In this document: in pieces, positions 34,804 through 43,774 of the stretch
How the letters are laid out: every line of letters begins with the position of its first letter
Position numbering within the stretch: position 1 is the first letter of the stretch
Assembly: GCF_002285415.1 (NCBI RefSeq)
Contig: NZ_NSBU01000007.1
Location: 622,501 to 686,500, forward strand
DNA from: Actibacterium pelagium
GTDB taxonomy: Bacteria; Pseudomonadota; Alphaproteobacteria; Rhodobacterales; Rhodobacteraceae
Direction: 5' to 3'
Length of the DNA stretch: 64,000 nucleotides
Notes under the pieces: generated by a model
Database searches by the model: none
What the model saw: the letters and a program-made list of their open reading frames with translations, nothing else
Told to the model about the DNA's origin: nothing
Made by a program: the position numbers and the translations under genes

Positions 34804-35375
34804 AAGTTGATCGTGGTCTCTCGGTCGCCTTTGGTGACCGAGAGGGTTCGGCCAGCGGCTTTGACAGCGATCGGAAACAGGCTGTTCTGAACGTCTGCCG
34901 GGTCGGCTGCTGTGATAGCCTCGAAAGACAGGGAACGGATGTCGCCAGTGGCGTGCAGTGTCCAGCGATCCTCCTGAAAAGTCAGCCTGATGTCACCGCC
35001 GCGGGGTAGGGCCCTTTCCAGACACATCAGGCCAAGAAGCGCCGCCTTGGCCGATCTGCGGTCAATCTGGGTCGGCAGATTCTGCCGCACACGGATACGC
35101 CCCTCGCCATAGCAGTCATTCAGCGCGCGCCCGATTTCGATCCCGGAAACGCTGGATTCGGATGCGGCCTGACCAAAGGCGATCCGATACAGGCTGATCT
35201 GTGCGTTCGCCTTCTTGACGCTATCCTGGATCAGGGCGAACTCTGGCCCAAAGGAAGAGGCGTCATGCGACATCAAAAGCAGCTCTAACCCATTTCCAAT
35301 TGCCCCGATTGGGCTGATAAGGTCATGGCAAATGCGCGAACTGACCAGCGCGCTTAGATCTTCAGCCGATTTCAT
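34800..35375 (-). CDS. chpT: Histidine phosphotransferase ChpT
   Basis: 191 residues. The dimerisation/phosphotransfer segment [20 protein letters not shown] holds the phospho-accepting His17; the C-terminal part is the degenerate ATPase-like domain of ChpT. In alphaproteobacteria it relays phosphate from CckA to CtrA and CpdR, controlling cell cycle, motility and gene-transfer-agent genes. A CtrA-type box lies 245 bp upstream of its start. Confidence 0.9.
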   Translation of the reverse strand: MKSAEDLSALVSSRICHDLISPIGAIGNGLELLLMSHDASSFGPEFALIQDSVKKANAQISLYRIAFGQAASESSVSGIEIGRALNDCYGEGRIRVRQNLPTQIDRRSAKAALLGLMCLERALPRGGDIRLTFQEDRWTLHATGDIRSLSFEAITAADPADVQNSLFPIAVKAAGRTLSVTKGDRETTINF

Positions 35376-35402
35376 GCGGCACCTGTGGAAAGGATACCGG
35401 GA

Positions 35403-35585
35403 ATGACCAGTTTGAATTCGATGCTAGAGCCTGGGATGCTGGTACGACACCCAGACCAACCCGACTGGGGGCTGGGCCAAGTCCAGTCGAATATCAACGG
35501 GCGCATCACGGTGAATTTCCAGGAACAGGGCAAGGTGGTCATTGATGGTTCCAAAGTTGCTTTGACGCCTGTATTTACGTCTTAG
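35403..35585 (+). CDS. DUF3553 small protein
   Basis: 60 residues (MTSLNSMLEPGMLVRHPDQP, then DWGLGQVQSNINGRITVNF): a CarD-/SH3-like small barrel of the DUF3553 family. ATG at 35403 has GGAAAGGA upstream. It is divergent from chpT with only 27 bp between the two start codons. Function unknown; the fold is found at ends of helicases and in free-standing small proteins. Confidence 0.82.
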   Translation: MTSLNSMLEPGMLVRHPDQPDWGLGQVQSNINGRITVNFQEQGKVVIDGSKVALTPVFTS

Positions 35586-35619
35586 GGTTGTTAGAAGGTC
35601 AAGACCTGTCACAGCCTGC

Positions 35620-35634
35620 TTAACGGCAGGTTAA
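35620..35634. promoter_or_regulatory. CtrA-type binding site upstream of olsB
   Basis: TTAA-CGGCAGG-TTAA is a perfect match to the TTAA-N7-TTAA box of CtrA. It lies 94 bp upstream of the olsB start codon, and only one such perfect site was noticed in the window. Confidence 0.55.
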
Positions 35635-35727
35635 TTCGGTCTTTTACTTGGATCTGTCAGTTTTGTTGCAAAGGGTCGCGGACCTGAATAGATACGCGGC
35701 AAACAAATGCAGGACGAGTAAGCCAAG

Positions 35728-36501
35728 ATGATCGCGGCGGATGACCATTTCAAACTGAAGCTGGCCGAGACCCCGGACGAGCTGAAGGCAGCACAGCGCC
35801 TGCGCTATGAGGTCTTCGTGGAAGAGCTGGGCAGTGACGGCGAGTTGGTCGATCACGAAGCGCGGCTTGAGAAAGACGCCTACGATCCGTTCTACGACCA
35901 TCTGCTGTTGTTGGATGAAAGTCGCCCGTTCGATATGCAGGTCGTCGGGGTGTATCGTTTGTTGCGACAAGAACAGGCCGAAAGGATTGGTCAGTTCTAT
36001 ACCGAAAGCGAATTCGACCTGACTCCGATCAAATCCTCTGGGCGGCGCTTGCTGGAACTGGGGCGGTCTTGCCTGCATCGCGACTATCGCGGTGGGATGG
36101 CGATGCACCATATTTGGAACGGGATCGGCGATTACGTCCTGAAGCACGAAATCGAGATCCTGTTCGGTGTGGCCAGCTTTCATGGCACGGATGTGCAGGC
36201 TTTGGCGCAGCCGCTGTCTTTCCTGCATCACAACCATCTGGCACCGGAAGATATGCGCGTCACTGTTCTGGCGGATAATGGCGTGGCGATGGATGTACTG
36301 CCCGTTGATCAGGTGGACCGCCGCGAAGCGATGCTGGCAACGCCCGCTTTGATTAAGGCTTACCTGCGAGTTGGCGGGTTTGTGGGGCAGGGCGCCTATG
36401 TCGACCACGCGTTTAATACCGTGGACGTGTGCCTTCTGATGGATACAGAGCGTATGACCGCCAAGGCCAAGGCGCGCTATACTCAAGGGGCCGGACTGTG
36501 A
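35728..36501 (+). CDS. olsB: L-ornithine N-alpha-acyltransferase (hemolysin-like GNAT)
   Basis: 257 residues of the OlsB type: LRYEVFVEELG near the N-terminus, LELGRSCLHRDYRGGMAMH acyl-donor region and FGVASFHGTD. It attaches a 3-hydroxyacyl chain from ACP to ornithine, the first step of ornithine-lipid synthesis at the membrane. The stop overlaps the start of olsA (GTGA), the normal gene pairing in Rhodobacteraceae. Confidence 0.92.
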   Translation: MIAADDHFKLKLAETPDELKAAQRLRYEVFVEELGSDGELVDHEARLEKDAYDPFYDHLLLLDESRPFDMQVVGVYRLLRQEQAERIGQFYTESEFDLTPIKSSGRRLLELGRSCLHRDYRGGMAMHHIWNGIGDYVLKHEIEILFGVASFHGTDVQALAQPLSFLHHNHLAPEDMRVTVLADNGVAMDVLPVDQVDRREAMLATPALIKAYLRVGGFVGQGAYVDHAFNTVDVCLLMDTERMTAKAKARYTQGAGL

Positions 36502-37328
36502 CCACGACTTGGGAATCCGAAACACCCCCGATCGAGCCACGGATCAAAGGCTTCGACTGGGTTAGGGTTGTATGGCGTGGTGTGACGCTTGGGATCGTGA
36601 CCTTTGGCTGTCTTGGGCTACTGCTGCTGGTCCGTTTGATTGAGCGGCCGATATTCGGCCTTCGGCGTCCGATCACCCCATATATCACTCAGTTCGTCTG
36701 CCGGATGGCCTTCGTCATCCTGCGCATCCCGTACAAGACCACGGGTCAATTGATGAAAGAGCCGGGGGCGGTCGTGGCAAACCACGTGTCGTGGCTGGAT
36801 ATTTTCACGCTGAATGCCCGTAAGCGCATCTATTTCGTTTCGAAATCAGAGGTCGCAAGCTGGCCGGGTATCGGTTGGTTGGCACGTGCCACGGGCACCG
36901 TCTTTATCGCCCGTGATCGTCGCGAGGCGAAGGCTCAGACGAAGCTTTTTGAAGACCGCCTTCACGCCGGCCACAAACTGTTGTTCTTCCCCGAAGGAAC
37001 CTCTACCGACGGCCGTCGGGTGATAACCTTCAAGCCGACCTTGTTTCAGGCGTTCATGCTGCCGCCACTGAAGGAAGAACTGCACATCCAGCCGGTTACC
37101 GTCGTTTATCGCGGAACCGAGGAAGACCCGCGTTTCTACGGTTGGTGGGGAGAGATGGAATTTGGCGGTAACCTGCTAAAGGTTCTGGCCGCCAAGAAAC
37201 AGGGTTCGGTCGAGGTGATCTACCACAAACCTGTCGCGGCCGCCGATTTTGCTGACCGCAAGGAGATCGCCAAATATTGCGAAGAGACCGTACGCAGTGG
37301 TCTCCCCGCGGATTGGCCGGATTACTAG
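36498..37328 (+). CDS. olsA: Lyso-ornithine lipid O-acyltransferase
   Basis: 276 residues from a GTG overlapping the olsB stop. A membrane segment (VTLGIVTFGCLGLLLLVRLI) is followed by the PlsC/AGPAT motifs: NHVSWLD (H-x4-D) and FFPEGTSTDG. It esterifies lyso-ornithine lipid with a second acyl chain and may also act on lysophosphatidate. It ends 4 bp inside the convergent hydrolase gene. Confidence 0.92.
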   Translation: MTTTWESETPPIEPRIKGFDWVRVVWRGVTLGIVTFGCLGLLLLVRLIERPIFGLRRPITPYITQFVCRMAFVILRIPYKTTGQLMKEPGAVVANHVSWLDIFTLNARKRIYFVSKSEVASWPGIGWLARATGTVFIARDRREAKAQTKLFEDRLHAGHKLLFFPEGTSTDGRRVITFKPTLFQAFMLPPLKEELHIQPVTVVYRGTEEDPRFYGWWGEMEFGGNLLKVLAAKKQGSVEVIYHKPVAAADFADRKEIAKYCEETVRSGLPADWPDY

Positions 37329-38017
37329 ATCTCGATTGGATCCAGAACCTCTGGTTCAATCACGTTGACACCTGACAATGCGTTTTTCAGTTCCGCGGCT
37401 GACTGTTCCAGCAGCGGGAAAGTGCGATAGTGACAGGGGATCACCGTCTTGAAGTCGAAGAAGGTCGTCGCCGCATAGGCCGCGCGTTTCATATCCATCG
37501 TGAAATGGCCGCCTGCGCACAGGATGCCGATATCGGGGGCATGTAGATCGTTGAAAATCTTCATGTCGGCCATGACATCTGTATCGCCCGAGAAATAGAT
37601 CGTGTGCCCTTCACCCGAAATCATGAACCCGGCCTCTGCGCCCGAATAAATCGGCCCATTCGCACCGCTGATCGAGGATGAATGCGCCGCGTTCACCATG
37701 GTCACATTCACATCGCCAAGCGCGACAGTGCCGCCCTTGTTGAAACCAACAGTCTGAACGCCTTCGGTTTCCTCCCACCAGCTCATCAGGTCGTAAATCC
37801 CGACAAGAGGGGCGTTTAGCTCTTTCGACAGCGCCAGTGCATCGCCTGAATGGTCGCCGTGGCCATGAGATATCAGGATATGAGTGGCCCCTTGGACGGC
37901 CTCTGCGCGTTTGCTTTCGGGAAACATCGGGTTGCCCGTCAGCCAGGGATCAACAAGCAACACCTGATCGCCGATTTCGATCCGAAACCCGGAATGTCCA
38001 AGCCAAAGAATTCGCAT
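37325..38017 (-). CDS. Metal-dependent hydrolase (metallo-beta-lactamase fold, UPF0173 type)
   Basis: 230 residues. It has the family zinc motif LISHGHGDHSGDA and later YFSGDTDVMADM and CAGGHFTMDMKRA. It starts MRILWLGHSGFRIEIGDQV. This conserved cytoplasmic family has no firmly established substrate. It diverges from the ceramidase-like gene with 52 bp between starts. Confidence 0.9.
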   Translation of the reverse strand: MRILWLGHSGFRIEIGDQVLLVDPWLTGNPMFPESKRAEAVQGATHILISHGHGDHSGDALALSKELNAPLVGIYDLMSWWEETEGVQTVGFNKGGTVALGDVNVTMVNAAHSSSISGANGPIYSGAEAGFMISGEGHTIYFSGDTDVMADMKIFNDLHAPDIGILCAGGHFTMDMKRAAYAATTFFDFKTVIPCHYRTFPLLEQSAAELKNALSGVNVIEPEVLDPIEI

Positions 38018-38069
38018 TTCCGAAAAACTCCCTAAGTGTATTCTGCGCGTCGTAACGAGAGGGTAGCAC

Positions 38070-38753
38070 GTGGATCCGTTTGAACAAATTGATGCTTATT
38101 GCGAAAGGCTGGGGCCGGGGCTTTGGGCAGAGCCGATCAATGCGGTGACCAATCTGGCCTTCATGGTCGCTGCGGTCTTGGTGTGGCGACAGGCCCGTCA
38201 GGCGCCGCTTGGCGCCGCGCTTTGCGTCACGCTTTTCTTGATCGGCGTCGGTTCGGGCCTGTTTCACACCTTGGCGACGGCGTGGTCGGCGACGGCTGAT
38301 GTGATCCCGATCCTGATATTCGTGCTGATCTACCTGTTTGCGATCGTGCGCGACATGATGGGCCGCCCGACATGGCAAGCGGTCGCTGCCGTGGTGGGCT
38401 TCTTCCCCTATGCGGCCCTGACCGTCCCAATATTTTCACAGCTTGGGGTCTTGGGAAGCTCGGCCGGGTATATGCCCATCCCGTTGGGGATTGTCATCCT
38501 GTCGGCCCTGATGTGGCGGCAAAGCCCGCAGACAGCGAAGGGGATGCTGATCGGCGTAGCGATTCTTGGCGTCTCGCTGACCTTCCGTACGATTGATGAA
38601 CCTTTGTGCGGATCGCTGCCAATTGGCACACATTTCCTCTGGCATATCCTGAATGCGGTGATGCTGGGCTGGATGATCCTTGTCTATGCAAGACACAAGC
38701 CTTGCAGCCCTCGCACGGCGGGGCTAAACCCAAGCCCGACCAAGACGGAGTAA
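38070..38753 (+). CDS. Ceramidase-like integral membrane protein (CREST superfamily)
   Basis: 227 residues from a GTG. About seven membrane helices. Conserved features are the EPINAVTNLAF entry, GSGLFHTLATAWSATADVIP (Ser, His, Asp) and the C-terminal THFLWHILNAVMLG. These Ser/His/Asp residues are the hydrolase signature of the alkaline ceramidase/CREST family. The natural substrate in bacteria is unclear. It sits 3 bp before gatC. Confidence 0.85.
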   Translation: MDPFEQIDAYCERLGPGLWAEPINAVTNLAFMVAAVLVWRQARQAPLGAALCVTLFLIGVGSGLFHTLATAWSATADVIPILIFVLIYLFAIVRDMMGRPTWQAVAAVVGFFPYAALTVPIFSQLGVLGSSAGYMPIPLGIVILSALMWRQSPQTAKGMLIGVAILGVSLTFRTIDEPLCGSLPIGTHFLWHILNAVMLGWMILVYARHKPCSPRTAGLNPSPTKTE

Positions 38754-38756
38754 CCC

Positions 38757-39044
38757 ATGTCTATCGACATCGACACAGCCCGGAAGGTGGCGCATCTGGC
38801 GCGCATCGCCGTGGACGAAAGTGACCTGCCCGCACTGGCTGGCGAGCTGTCCAATATCCTGACCTTCATGGAGCAGCTGAACGAAGTTGACGTTGAGGGT
38901 GTAGAGCCCATGACCTCGGTCACGCCCATGCGCCTGAAGCGGCGCGAGGACGTTGTGACCGATGGTAACTATCAAGACAAAATCCTGTCGAACGCGCCGG
39001 ACGCGCGTGAAGGCTTCTTTGCGGTTCCGAAGGTGGTGGAATAA
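38757..39044 (+). CDS. gatC: Asp/Glu-tRNA amidotransferase subunit C
   Basis: 95 residues, starting [20 protein letters not shown], with [21 protein letters not shown] characteristic of GatC. It links GatA and GatB in the complex that amidates mischarged Asp-tRNA(Asn) and Glu-tRNA(Gln). The stop overlaps the gatA start by 1 bp (TAATG). Confidence 0.97.
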   Translation: MSIDIDTARKVAHLARIAVDESDLPALAGELSNILTFMEQLNEVDVEGVEPMTSVTPMRLKRREDVVTDGNYQDKILSNAPDAREGFFAVPKVVE

Positions 39045-40525
39045 TGGCTGATCTTTCGAAACTGACCATCGCTGACGCGCGCGACAAGCTGCGTGCCGGT
39101 GACGTATCCGCGGTTGAGCTGACCAAAGACTGTCTGGCCGAAATCGAAGCGGCGGACGCTTTGGGTGCTTTCGTGCACAAGACACCCGAGATTGCGCTGG
39201 AACGCGCCGCAGCGGCAGACGCCCGCATTAAGGCCGGTGACGCCCCCGCCATGTGCGGTATCCCGATTGGTATCAAAGACCTGTTCTGCACCAAGGGTGT
39301 GGAAAGCCAGGCGGCCTCGGCCATTCTGGAAGGCTTCAAGCCCGAGTATGAATCGACCGTAAGCCAGAACCTGGCTGACGCCGGTGCGGTCATGCTGGGC
39401 AAGCTGAACATGGACGAGTTCGCCATGGGCAGCTCGAACGAAACTTCGACCTATGGAAACGCGGTTAACCCGTGGAAGATCGACGACCGTGAACTGACAC
39501 CGGGCGGCAGCTCGGGCGGGTCGGCCTCGGCCGTTGCGGCAGACCTGTGTCTGGCAGCAACCGGTACCGATACAGGTGGGTCTATCCGCCAGCCTGCGGC
39601 CTTCACCGGCATCGTTGGGCTAAAGCCGACCTATGGCCGTTGTTCGCGTTGGGGCGTTGTCGCCTTTGCGTCGTCGCTGGATCAGGCTGGTCCGATGACC
39701 AAGACCGTGCGCGACGCTGCCATCATGATGGAATCCATGGCCAGCCATGACCCGAAGGATTCGACCAGCGCCGAGCTGGCGGTTCCGAATTTCGAGGCGA
39801 TGCTGACCGGCGACATCAAAGGCAAGAAGATCGGGATCCCGAAAGAATACCGCATGGACGGTATGCCCGAAGAGATCGAACAGCTTTGGGCCGACGGCAC
39901 CGCGATGCTGAAAGATGCAGGCGCCGAGATCGTCGATATCTCTCTGCCGCATACCAAATACGCGCTGCCTGCCTATTACGTGATTGCCCCGGCAGAGGCG
40001 TCTTCGAACCTTGCCCGCTATGATGGTGTGCGCTACGGCCACCGCGCCAAACTGGCGGCAGGGGACGGCATCGTCGAGATGTACGAGAAAACCCGCGCCG
40101 AAGGCTTCGGCCCCGAGGTTCAGCGCCGTGTCATGATCGGCACCTATGTGCTGTCTGCGGGCTTCTATGACGCCTATTACAACCGCGCCCGTAAGGTTCG
40201 TGCCCTGATCAAGAAAGACTTCGATGATGTCTTCGCGGCAGATGTCGATGCGATCCTGACCCCGGCGACCCCGTCCGCGGCCTTTGGTCTTGGCGAGATG
40301 AAGGATGCTGATCCGGTTCAGATGTACCTGAACGACGTTTTCACCGTTACCGTGAACCTTGCTGGTCTGCCCGGTATCTCGGTTCCAGCCGGTCTGGACA
40401 AGCAGGGTCTGCCGCTTGGTCTGCAACTGATTGGCCGTCCGTGGGAAGAGGGTGATCTGCTGAACACCGCCTATGCACTTGAGAGCGCGGCTGGTTTTGT
40501 TTCCAAGCCGTCCAAATGGTGGTAA
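39044..40525 (+). CDS. gatA: Asp/Glu-tRNA amidotransferase subunit A
   Basis: 493 residues, amidase-signature family. The Ser-cisSer-Lys triad region is present: the lysine in PIGIKDLF, the serines in [14 protein letters not shown] and [14 protein letters not shown]. It supplies ammonia from glutamine for tRNA amidation. gatB is not in this window. Confidence 0.97.
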   Translation: MADLSKLTIADARDKLRAGDVSAVELTKDCLAEIEAADALGAFVHKTPEIALERAAAADARIKAGDAPAMCGIPIGIKDLFCTKGVESQAASAILEGFKPEYESTVSQNLADAGAVMLGKLNMDEFAMGSSNETSTYGNAVNPWKIDDRELTPGGSSGGSASAVAADLCLAATGTDTGGSIRQPAAFTGIVGLKPTYGRCSRWGVVAFASSLDQAGPMTKTVRDAAIMMESMASHDPKDSTSAELAVPNFEAMLTGDIKGKKIGIPKEYRMDGMPEEIEQLWADGTAMLKDAGAEIVDISLPHTKYALPAYYVIAPAEASSNLARYDGVRYGHRAKLAAGDGIVEMYEKTRAEGFGPEVQRRVMIGTYVLSAGFYDAYYNRARKVRALIKKDFDDVFAADVDAILTPATPSAAFGLGEMKDADPVQMYLNDVFTVTVNLAGLPGISVPAGLDKQGLPLGLQLIGRPWEEGDLLNTAYALESAAGFVSKPSKWW

Positions 40526-40567
40526 TCTCGCCCGCGAGATAAAAAGAAGACAGAGCAGAGGTCCATC

Positions 40568-41218
40568 ATGCGTATCGCGATTGGAATTGCCTTGGCAGTT
40601 GGTCTGGCCGGCTGCGTGCAGGAAACCTATTACCAGAATGGTGTGGGTTTCGGTTCTTATGAAGAGTACATTCAGGCGCGTGAAAACCGTGAGGCCAGCT
40701 TGGCCGGGAACAATATCTCAGTCGAGCAAACTGTATTGCCACCTGTCGGCGGCGAAACGGCACCCGCAGAGGTGCAGGTTGCCCAAGCAGAAACTGCGGC
40801 ACCTGTGATCACGCCGTCGACCGACAACCCCGGTATTTCGGACGAGCAGGATTTCGAAGCTGTATCGTCTCGTGAGACCATTGAAAGCGACCGCGAACGG
40901 CTTGCAGCACAGCGTGAAACCTATGTTCAGGTAGAGGCAACCGCTTTGCCAAGCCGATCAAGCTCGAACCGTCCGAATATCGTGAAATACGCGTTGGATA
41001 CCAACAACAACGTTGGTCAGAAGATTTACACCCGGGCCAACCTGCGTGGGGCGTCTGCGTCAGAGCGGGCCTGCTCGCGCTTCAATTCGGCAGATCTTGC
41101 GCAGGAAGAATTCCTTGCGTCTGGTGGCCCGAAACGAGACCGCAAAAATCTTGACCCCGATGGGGACGGGTTTGCCTGTGATTGGGATCCGCGCCCATTC
41201 CGCTTGGCGGTGCAGTGA
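40568..41218 (+). CDS. Lipoprotein with C-terminal excalibur calcium-binding domain
   Basis: 216 residues. The lipobox LAGC at residues 14-17 gives a lipidated N-terminus. A long, low-complexity middle (rich in Glu, Ala, Pro, Thr) is followed by a C-terminal excalibur domain with the calcium-loop core DPDGDGFACDWDP. Probably anchored to the outer or inner membrane facing the periplasm. Its stop overlaps the start of the amidase gene (GTGA), suggesting a joint cell-wall role. Confidence 0.85.
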   Translation: MRIAIGIALAVGLAGCVQETYYQNGVGFGSYEEYIQARENREASLAGNNISVEQTVLPPVGGETAPAEVQVAQAETAAPVITPSTDNPGISDEQDFEAVSSRETIESDRERLAAQRETYVQVEATALPSRSSSNRPNIVKYALDTNNNVGQKIYTRANLRGASASERACSRFNSADLAQEEFLASGGPKRDRKNLDPDGDGFACDWDPRPFRLAVQ

Positions 41219-41883
41219 CCCCATACCCTTCGCCGAATTTCGGTGAGCGGCGGGGCGGCTCGCTGCCCTGCCTGATTGTTCTTCACTATACAGCGATGGA
41301 AACCGCACAGGCCGCGTTAGAGCGCCTGTGTGACCCCGTGGCCGAGGTTTCGGCCCATTACCTGATCGATGAGCGTGGAGAGGTGTTTAGCCTTGTGCCG
41401 GAAGAACATCGTGCTTGGCATGCCGGGGCAGGGGCTTGGGGCCCGATCACGGATGTGAACAGCTATTCCATCGGTATAGAGCTTTCCAACTATGGCGCGC
41501 ATCCGTTTCCCGAACCCCAGATGGCGGCGTTAGAGGATTTGCTTCCGCAGATCATGGATCGTTGGGCCATTCGCCCGGAACAGGTGATTGGCCATTCCGA
41601 TATGGCGCCAGATCGCAAGTTTGATCCGGGTCGTAGGTTTGATTGGCGTCGTTTGGCCGAAGAAGGCCTGTCTGTCTGGCCAGAGCATGGCGAGGACGCT
41701 GACTTTCATCAATCAGCCACCACCTTCGGATACGCCGTTAAGGGCCGGGAAAAGGCTGTGCTGGACGCCTTTCGGCAACGCTTTCGTCCGTATGCCAGCG
41801 GGCCATTAGACGCCTCAGACCGCGCGCTGATGGCTGATCTGGCGCGCCGCTTTCCCGTTGACCGTAGCGACATCAGCACCTAA
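41215..41883 (+). CDS. N-acetylmuramoyl-L-alanine amidase (AmpD/amidase_2 type)
   Basis: 222 residues from a GTG that overlaps the preceding stop. Zinc ligands fit the amidase-2 family: His in LIVLHYTAM, and His/Asp in GHSDMAPDRKFDPG. SYSIGIELSN is typical of AmpD/AmiD. No signal peptide is visible, so it is more likely cytoplasmic recycling (AmpD-like) than wall hydrolysis, though a C-terminal peptidoglycan-binding-like helix pair (VKGREKAVLDAFRQRF) is present. Confidence 0.88.
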   Translation: MTPYPSPNFGERRGGSLPCLIVLHYTAMETAQAALERLCDPVAEVSAHYLIDERGEVFSLVPEEHRAWHAGAGAWGPITDVNSYSIGIELSNYGAHPFPEPQMAALEDLLPQIMDRWAIRPEQVIGHSDMAPDRKFDPGRRFDWRRLAEEGLSVWPEHGEDADFHQSATTFGYAVKGREKAVLDAFRQRFRPYASGPLDASDRALMADLARRFPVDRSDIST

Positions 41884-41889
41884 ATCAGC

Positions 41890-42286
41890 CAAGCGCGGAT
41901 GACCGGATGGCCGCGGAGGGGAACCTTCGAGGAAAGTCCGGACTCCATGAAGCAATGGTGCCGGGTAACGCCCGGCCGGGGAAACCCGAGGGAAAGCGCC
42001 ACAGAGAACAGACCGCCACCAAACGGGTCGCGCAAGCGATACCACTTGGGGGTAAGGGTGAAACGGTGGGGTAAGAGCCCACCGGGGGGCTGGTAACAGA
42101 CCCCGCATGGCAAGCCCCACCAGGAGCAATGCCGAATAGGGGCCTCGTGCGGTACGCCGCAGGGACGCTTCAGCCCAGAGGCCCGGGTTGGCAGCTAGAG
42201 CACGTCGGCAACGGCGCGCCCAGAAGAATGGTCATCCAAGGGGGCAACCCCTGGACAGAATCCGGCTTACAGGTCATCCGCGCTTG
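41890..42286 (+). ncRNA. rnpB: RNase P RNA, class A
   Basis: The ends pair: CAAGCGCGGATGACC (41890-41904) is the exact complement of GGTCATCCGCGCTTG (42272-42286). Conserved core segments are present in order: GAGGAAAGTCCGGACTCC near 41928-41945 (CR I), AGAGCACGTCGGCAACGGC region, and ACAGAATCCGGCTTACAG (42255-42272, CR V). It begins 6 nt after the amidase stop. Length about 397 nt. Confidence 0.96.
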
Positions 42287-42296
42287 ACCTTCCCCT

Positions 42297-42776
42297 ATGG
42301 GAACCTTTCAAAGTCTGACCGGACAAAAAGGGAGCGTGCATTTGGAACGTAGAGTTGTGGCAGGACTGGGTGCCTTGGCAGGGGCCGCGGTGCTTGGGGT
42401 TTGGATTCTGTTGACGGACGACGGGAAACCCGATGATGCAGTTGCTTCTGGCCCTGTCGTGCTTGCCAACGTGGCTGTGCCAGCATCACTGTCCGCAAAT
42501 GCCCAGATTGGCGAAAAGGCGTTCAATTCCCGCTGTATCGCCTGCCACGGCCCCAACGCTTCGGGAATCGATGGGGCGGGGCCTCCGCTGATTCACAAGA
42601 TTTATGAGCCTAGCCACCACGGCGACGAAAGTTTTCAGCGTGCTGTTGCAGTTGGTGTCCGATCTCATCACTGGCGGTTTGGCGACATGCAGCCGCAAGA
42701 CGGATTTTCACGGGCTGATGTGACTTATATCATCGCCTATATCCGCGAGTTGCAGCGCCACAACGGGATTAACTGA
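42297..42776 (+). CDS. Membrane-anchored c-type cytochrome
   Basis: Up to 159 residues. A single N-terminal helix (RRVVAGLGALAGAAVLGVWIL) is followed by a cytochrome c domain with one heme motif, CIACH, and a probable axial Met in GDMQPQDGF. The 5' end is uncertain: ATG 42297, GTG 42336 or TTG 42342; the TTG has GGGAG at the best spacing and gives a clean signal anchor. It starts just after rnpB. Likely faces the periplasm in electron transfer. Confidence 0.85.
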   Translation: MGTFQSLTGQKGSVHLERRVVAGLGALAGAAVLGVWILLTDDGKPDDAVASGPVVLANVAVPASLSANAQIGEKAFNSRCIACHGPNASGIDGAGPPLIHKIYEPSHHGDESFQRAVAVGVRSHHWRFGDMQPQDGFSRADVTYIIAYIRELQRHNGIN

Positions 42777-42826
42777 TCCTGCCGTCGGGTTTTTCCGTTT
42801 GAGAGGCGGTTTTTACAGATAGCTGG

Positions 42827-42913
42827 TTGACTTCGCGCCCCCTGCAAGTAAAAGGCGGACTTCAAGGAATTCTACGGACTGCGATTTGTGGTCCGCCTGA
42901 CGGAGATGACAAA
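42827..42913 (+). promoter_or_regulatory. Promoter and hairpin leader of rpmG
   Basis: TTGACT (42827-42832) with TAAAAG 16 nt downstream is a possible promoter. The leader can fold AGGCGGAC (42853-42860) with GTCCGCCT (42891-42898), ending 3 nt before the GGAG ribosome site, so the structure is placed to modulate L33 translation. Confidence 0.4.
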
Positions 42914-43081
42914 ATGGCGAAGCCTACCACAATCAAGATCCGCCTGAACTCGACCGCGGGCACCGGCCACTTCTACGTGACCAAGAAGAACGCTCGCACC
43001 ATGACCGAGAAAATGGTGGTCAAGAAATACGACCCCGTCGTGCGCAAGCATGTGGAATACAAAGAAGGCAAAATCAAATAA
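42914..43081 (+). CDS. rpmG: 50S ribosomal protein L33
   Basis: 55 residues ([20 protein letters not shown]...YKEGKIK). It lacks the two CxxC pairs of the zinc-binding form, so it is the zinc-independent L33. GGAG lies 8 nt upstream. Followed by a strong terminator. Confidence 0.97.
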   Translation: MAKPTTIKIRLNSTAGTGHFYVTKKNARTMTEKMVVKKYDPVVRKHVEYKEGKIK

Positions 43082-43106
43082 GCCTTCTGGTCTTACGACC
43101 TTTCAG

Positions 43107-43135
43107 GGCCGCGCAGAAGCGCGGCCTTTTCTTTT
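43107..43135 (+). terminator. Rho-independent terminator after rpmG
   Basis: GGCCGCGC (43107-43114) and GCGCGGCC (43119-43126) form an 8-bp GC stem with an AGAA loop, followed by TTTTCTTTTT. Confidence 0.93.
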
Positions 43136-43144
43136 TGGGCTTTG

Positions 43145-43594
43145 CTATTCGAACATGCTGCCGAGGTTTTCCAGTACGCTGATCAGCAGTGCTATCCCGC
43201 AGATCAGCATCGCCAGCCAAAACACATACTGCGCCATGAAAGCGGATACCCCAAAGCCTACGGCCATGTAGGGTAGGCGGTGCGGCTCGTTTTGGTAAAG
43301 GCCCAGCCCACCCAATACAATCGCCCCACCCGCAGCACACAGCGCCAGAATCGTCACGATACGTCCGGTGCTGATTGCGGGCTCTGGTGTTTCGGGCGTT
43401 GCTTGGCCGGTCAGAGCATTCTTGGCAGAGTTCTTGATGTCGGCGGCAAGCTCTCCGATGATCTGGCCGGTGCTTTTGGGGTCCGGTTCAAACAGGGCCG
43501 AGATTTGGACAAAGATTGCCAGCAGGCTGATCACGCCCAGAAAGAAGCCAATCAAACCAAATTTTGCGCGGGTGTTTCGGGACGTCTCGACCAT
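43145..43594 (-). CDS. Small integral membrane protein of unknown function
   Basis: 149 residues from ATG 43594 (GGGA at 7 nt). Three or four membrane segments: FGLIGFFLGVISLLAIFVQI near the N-terminus, GRIVTILALCAAGGAIVLGG in the middle, and a long hydrophobic C-terminal stretch. A soluble loop of about 45 residues separates the first two. No known family recognised. Confidence 0.7.
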   Translation of the reverse strand: MVETSRNTRAKFGLIGFFLGVISLLAIFVQISALFEPDPKSTGQIIGELAADIKNSAKNALTGQATPETPEPAISTGRIVTILALCAAGGAIVLGGLGLYQNEPHRLPYMAVGFGVSAFMAQYVFWLAMLICGIALLISVLENLGSMFE

Positions 43595-43774
43595 GCTATT
43601 TCCCTGCAAGAATATCTTTAAACATCGAGCCAAACCTACTGATGCCAATTGAAGCGCGTCAAGTTCTCCAAAGCCTAGGAAGGCGTGTCGAGAAGGTTGT
43701 CGCTTCGACTGCGCCGTTTAATGGTCGGGCGATCAGGCCTTTTCATTTCGGCTAGGACGTCCATCTTATTTGGT

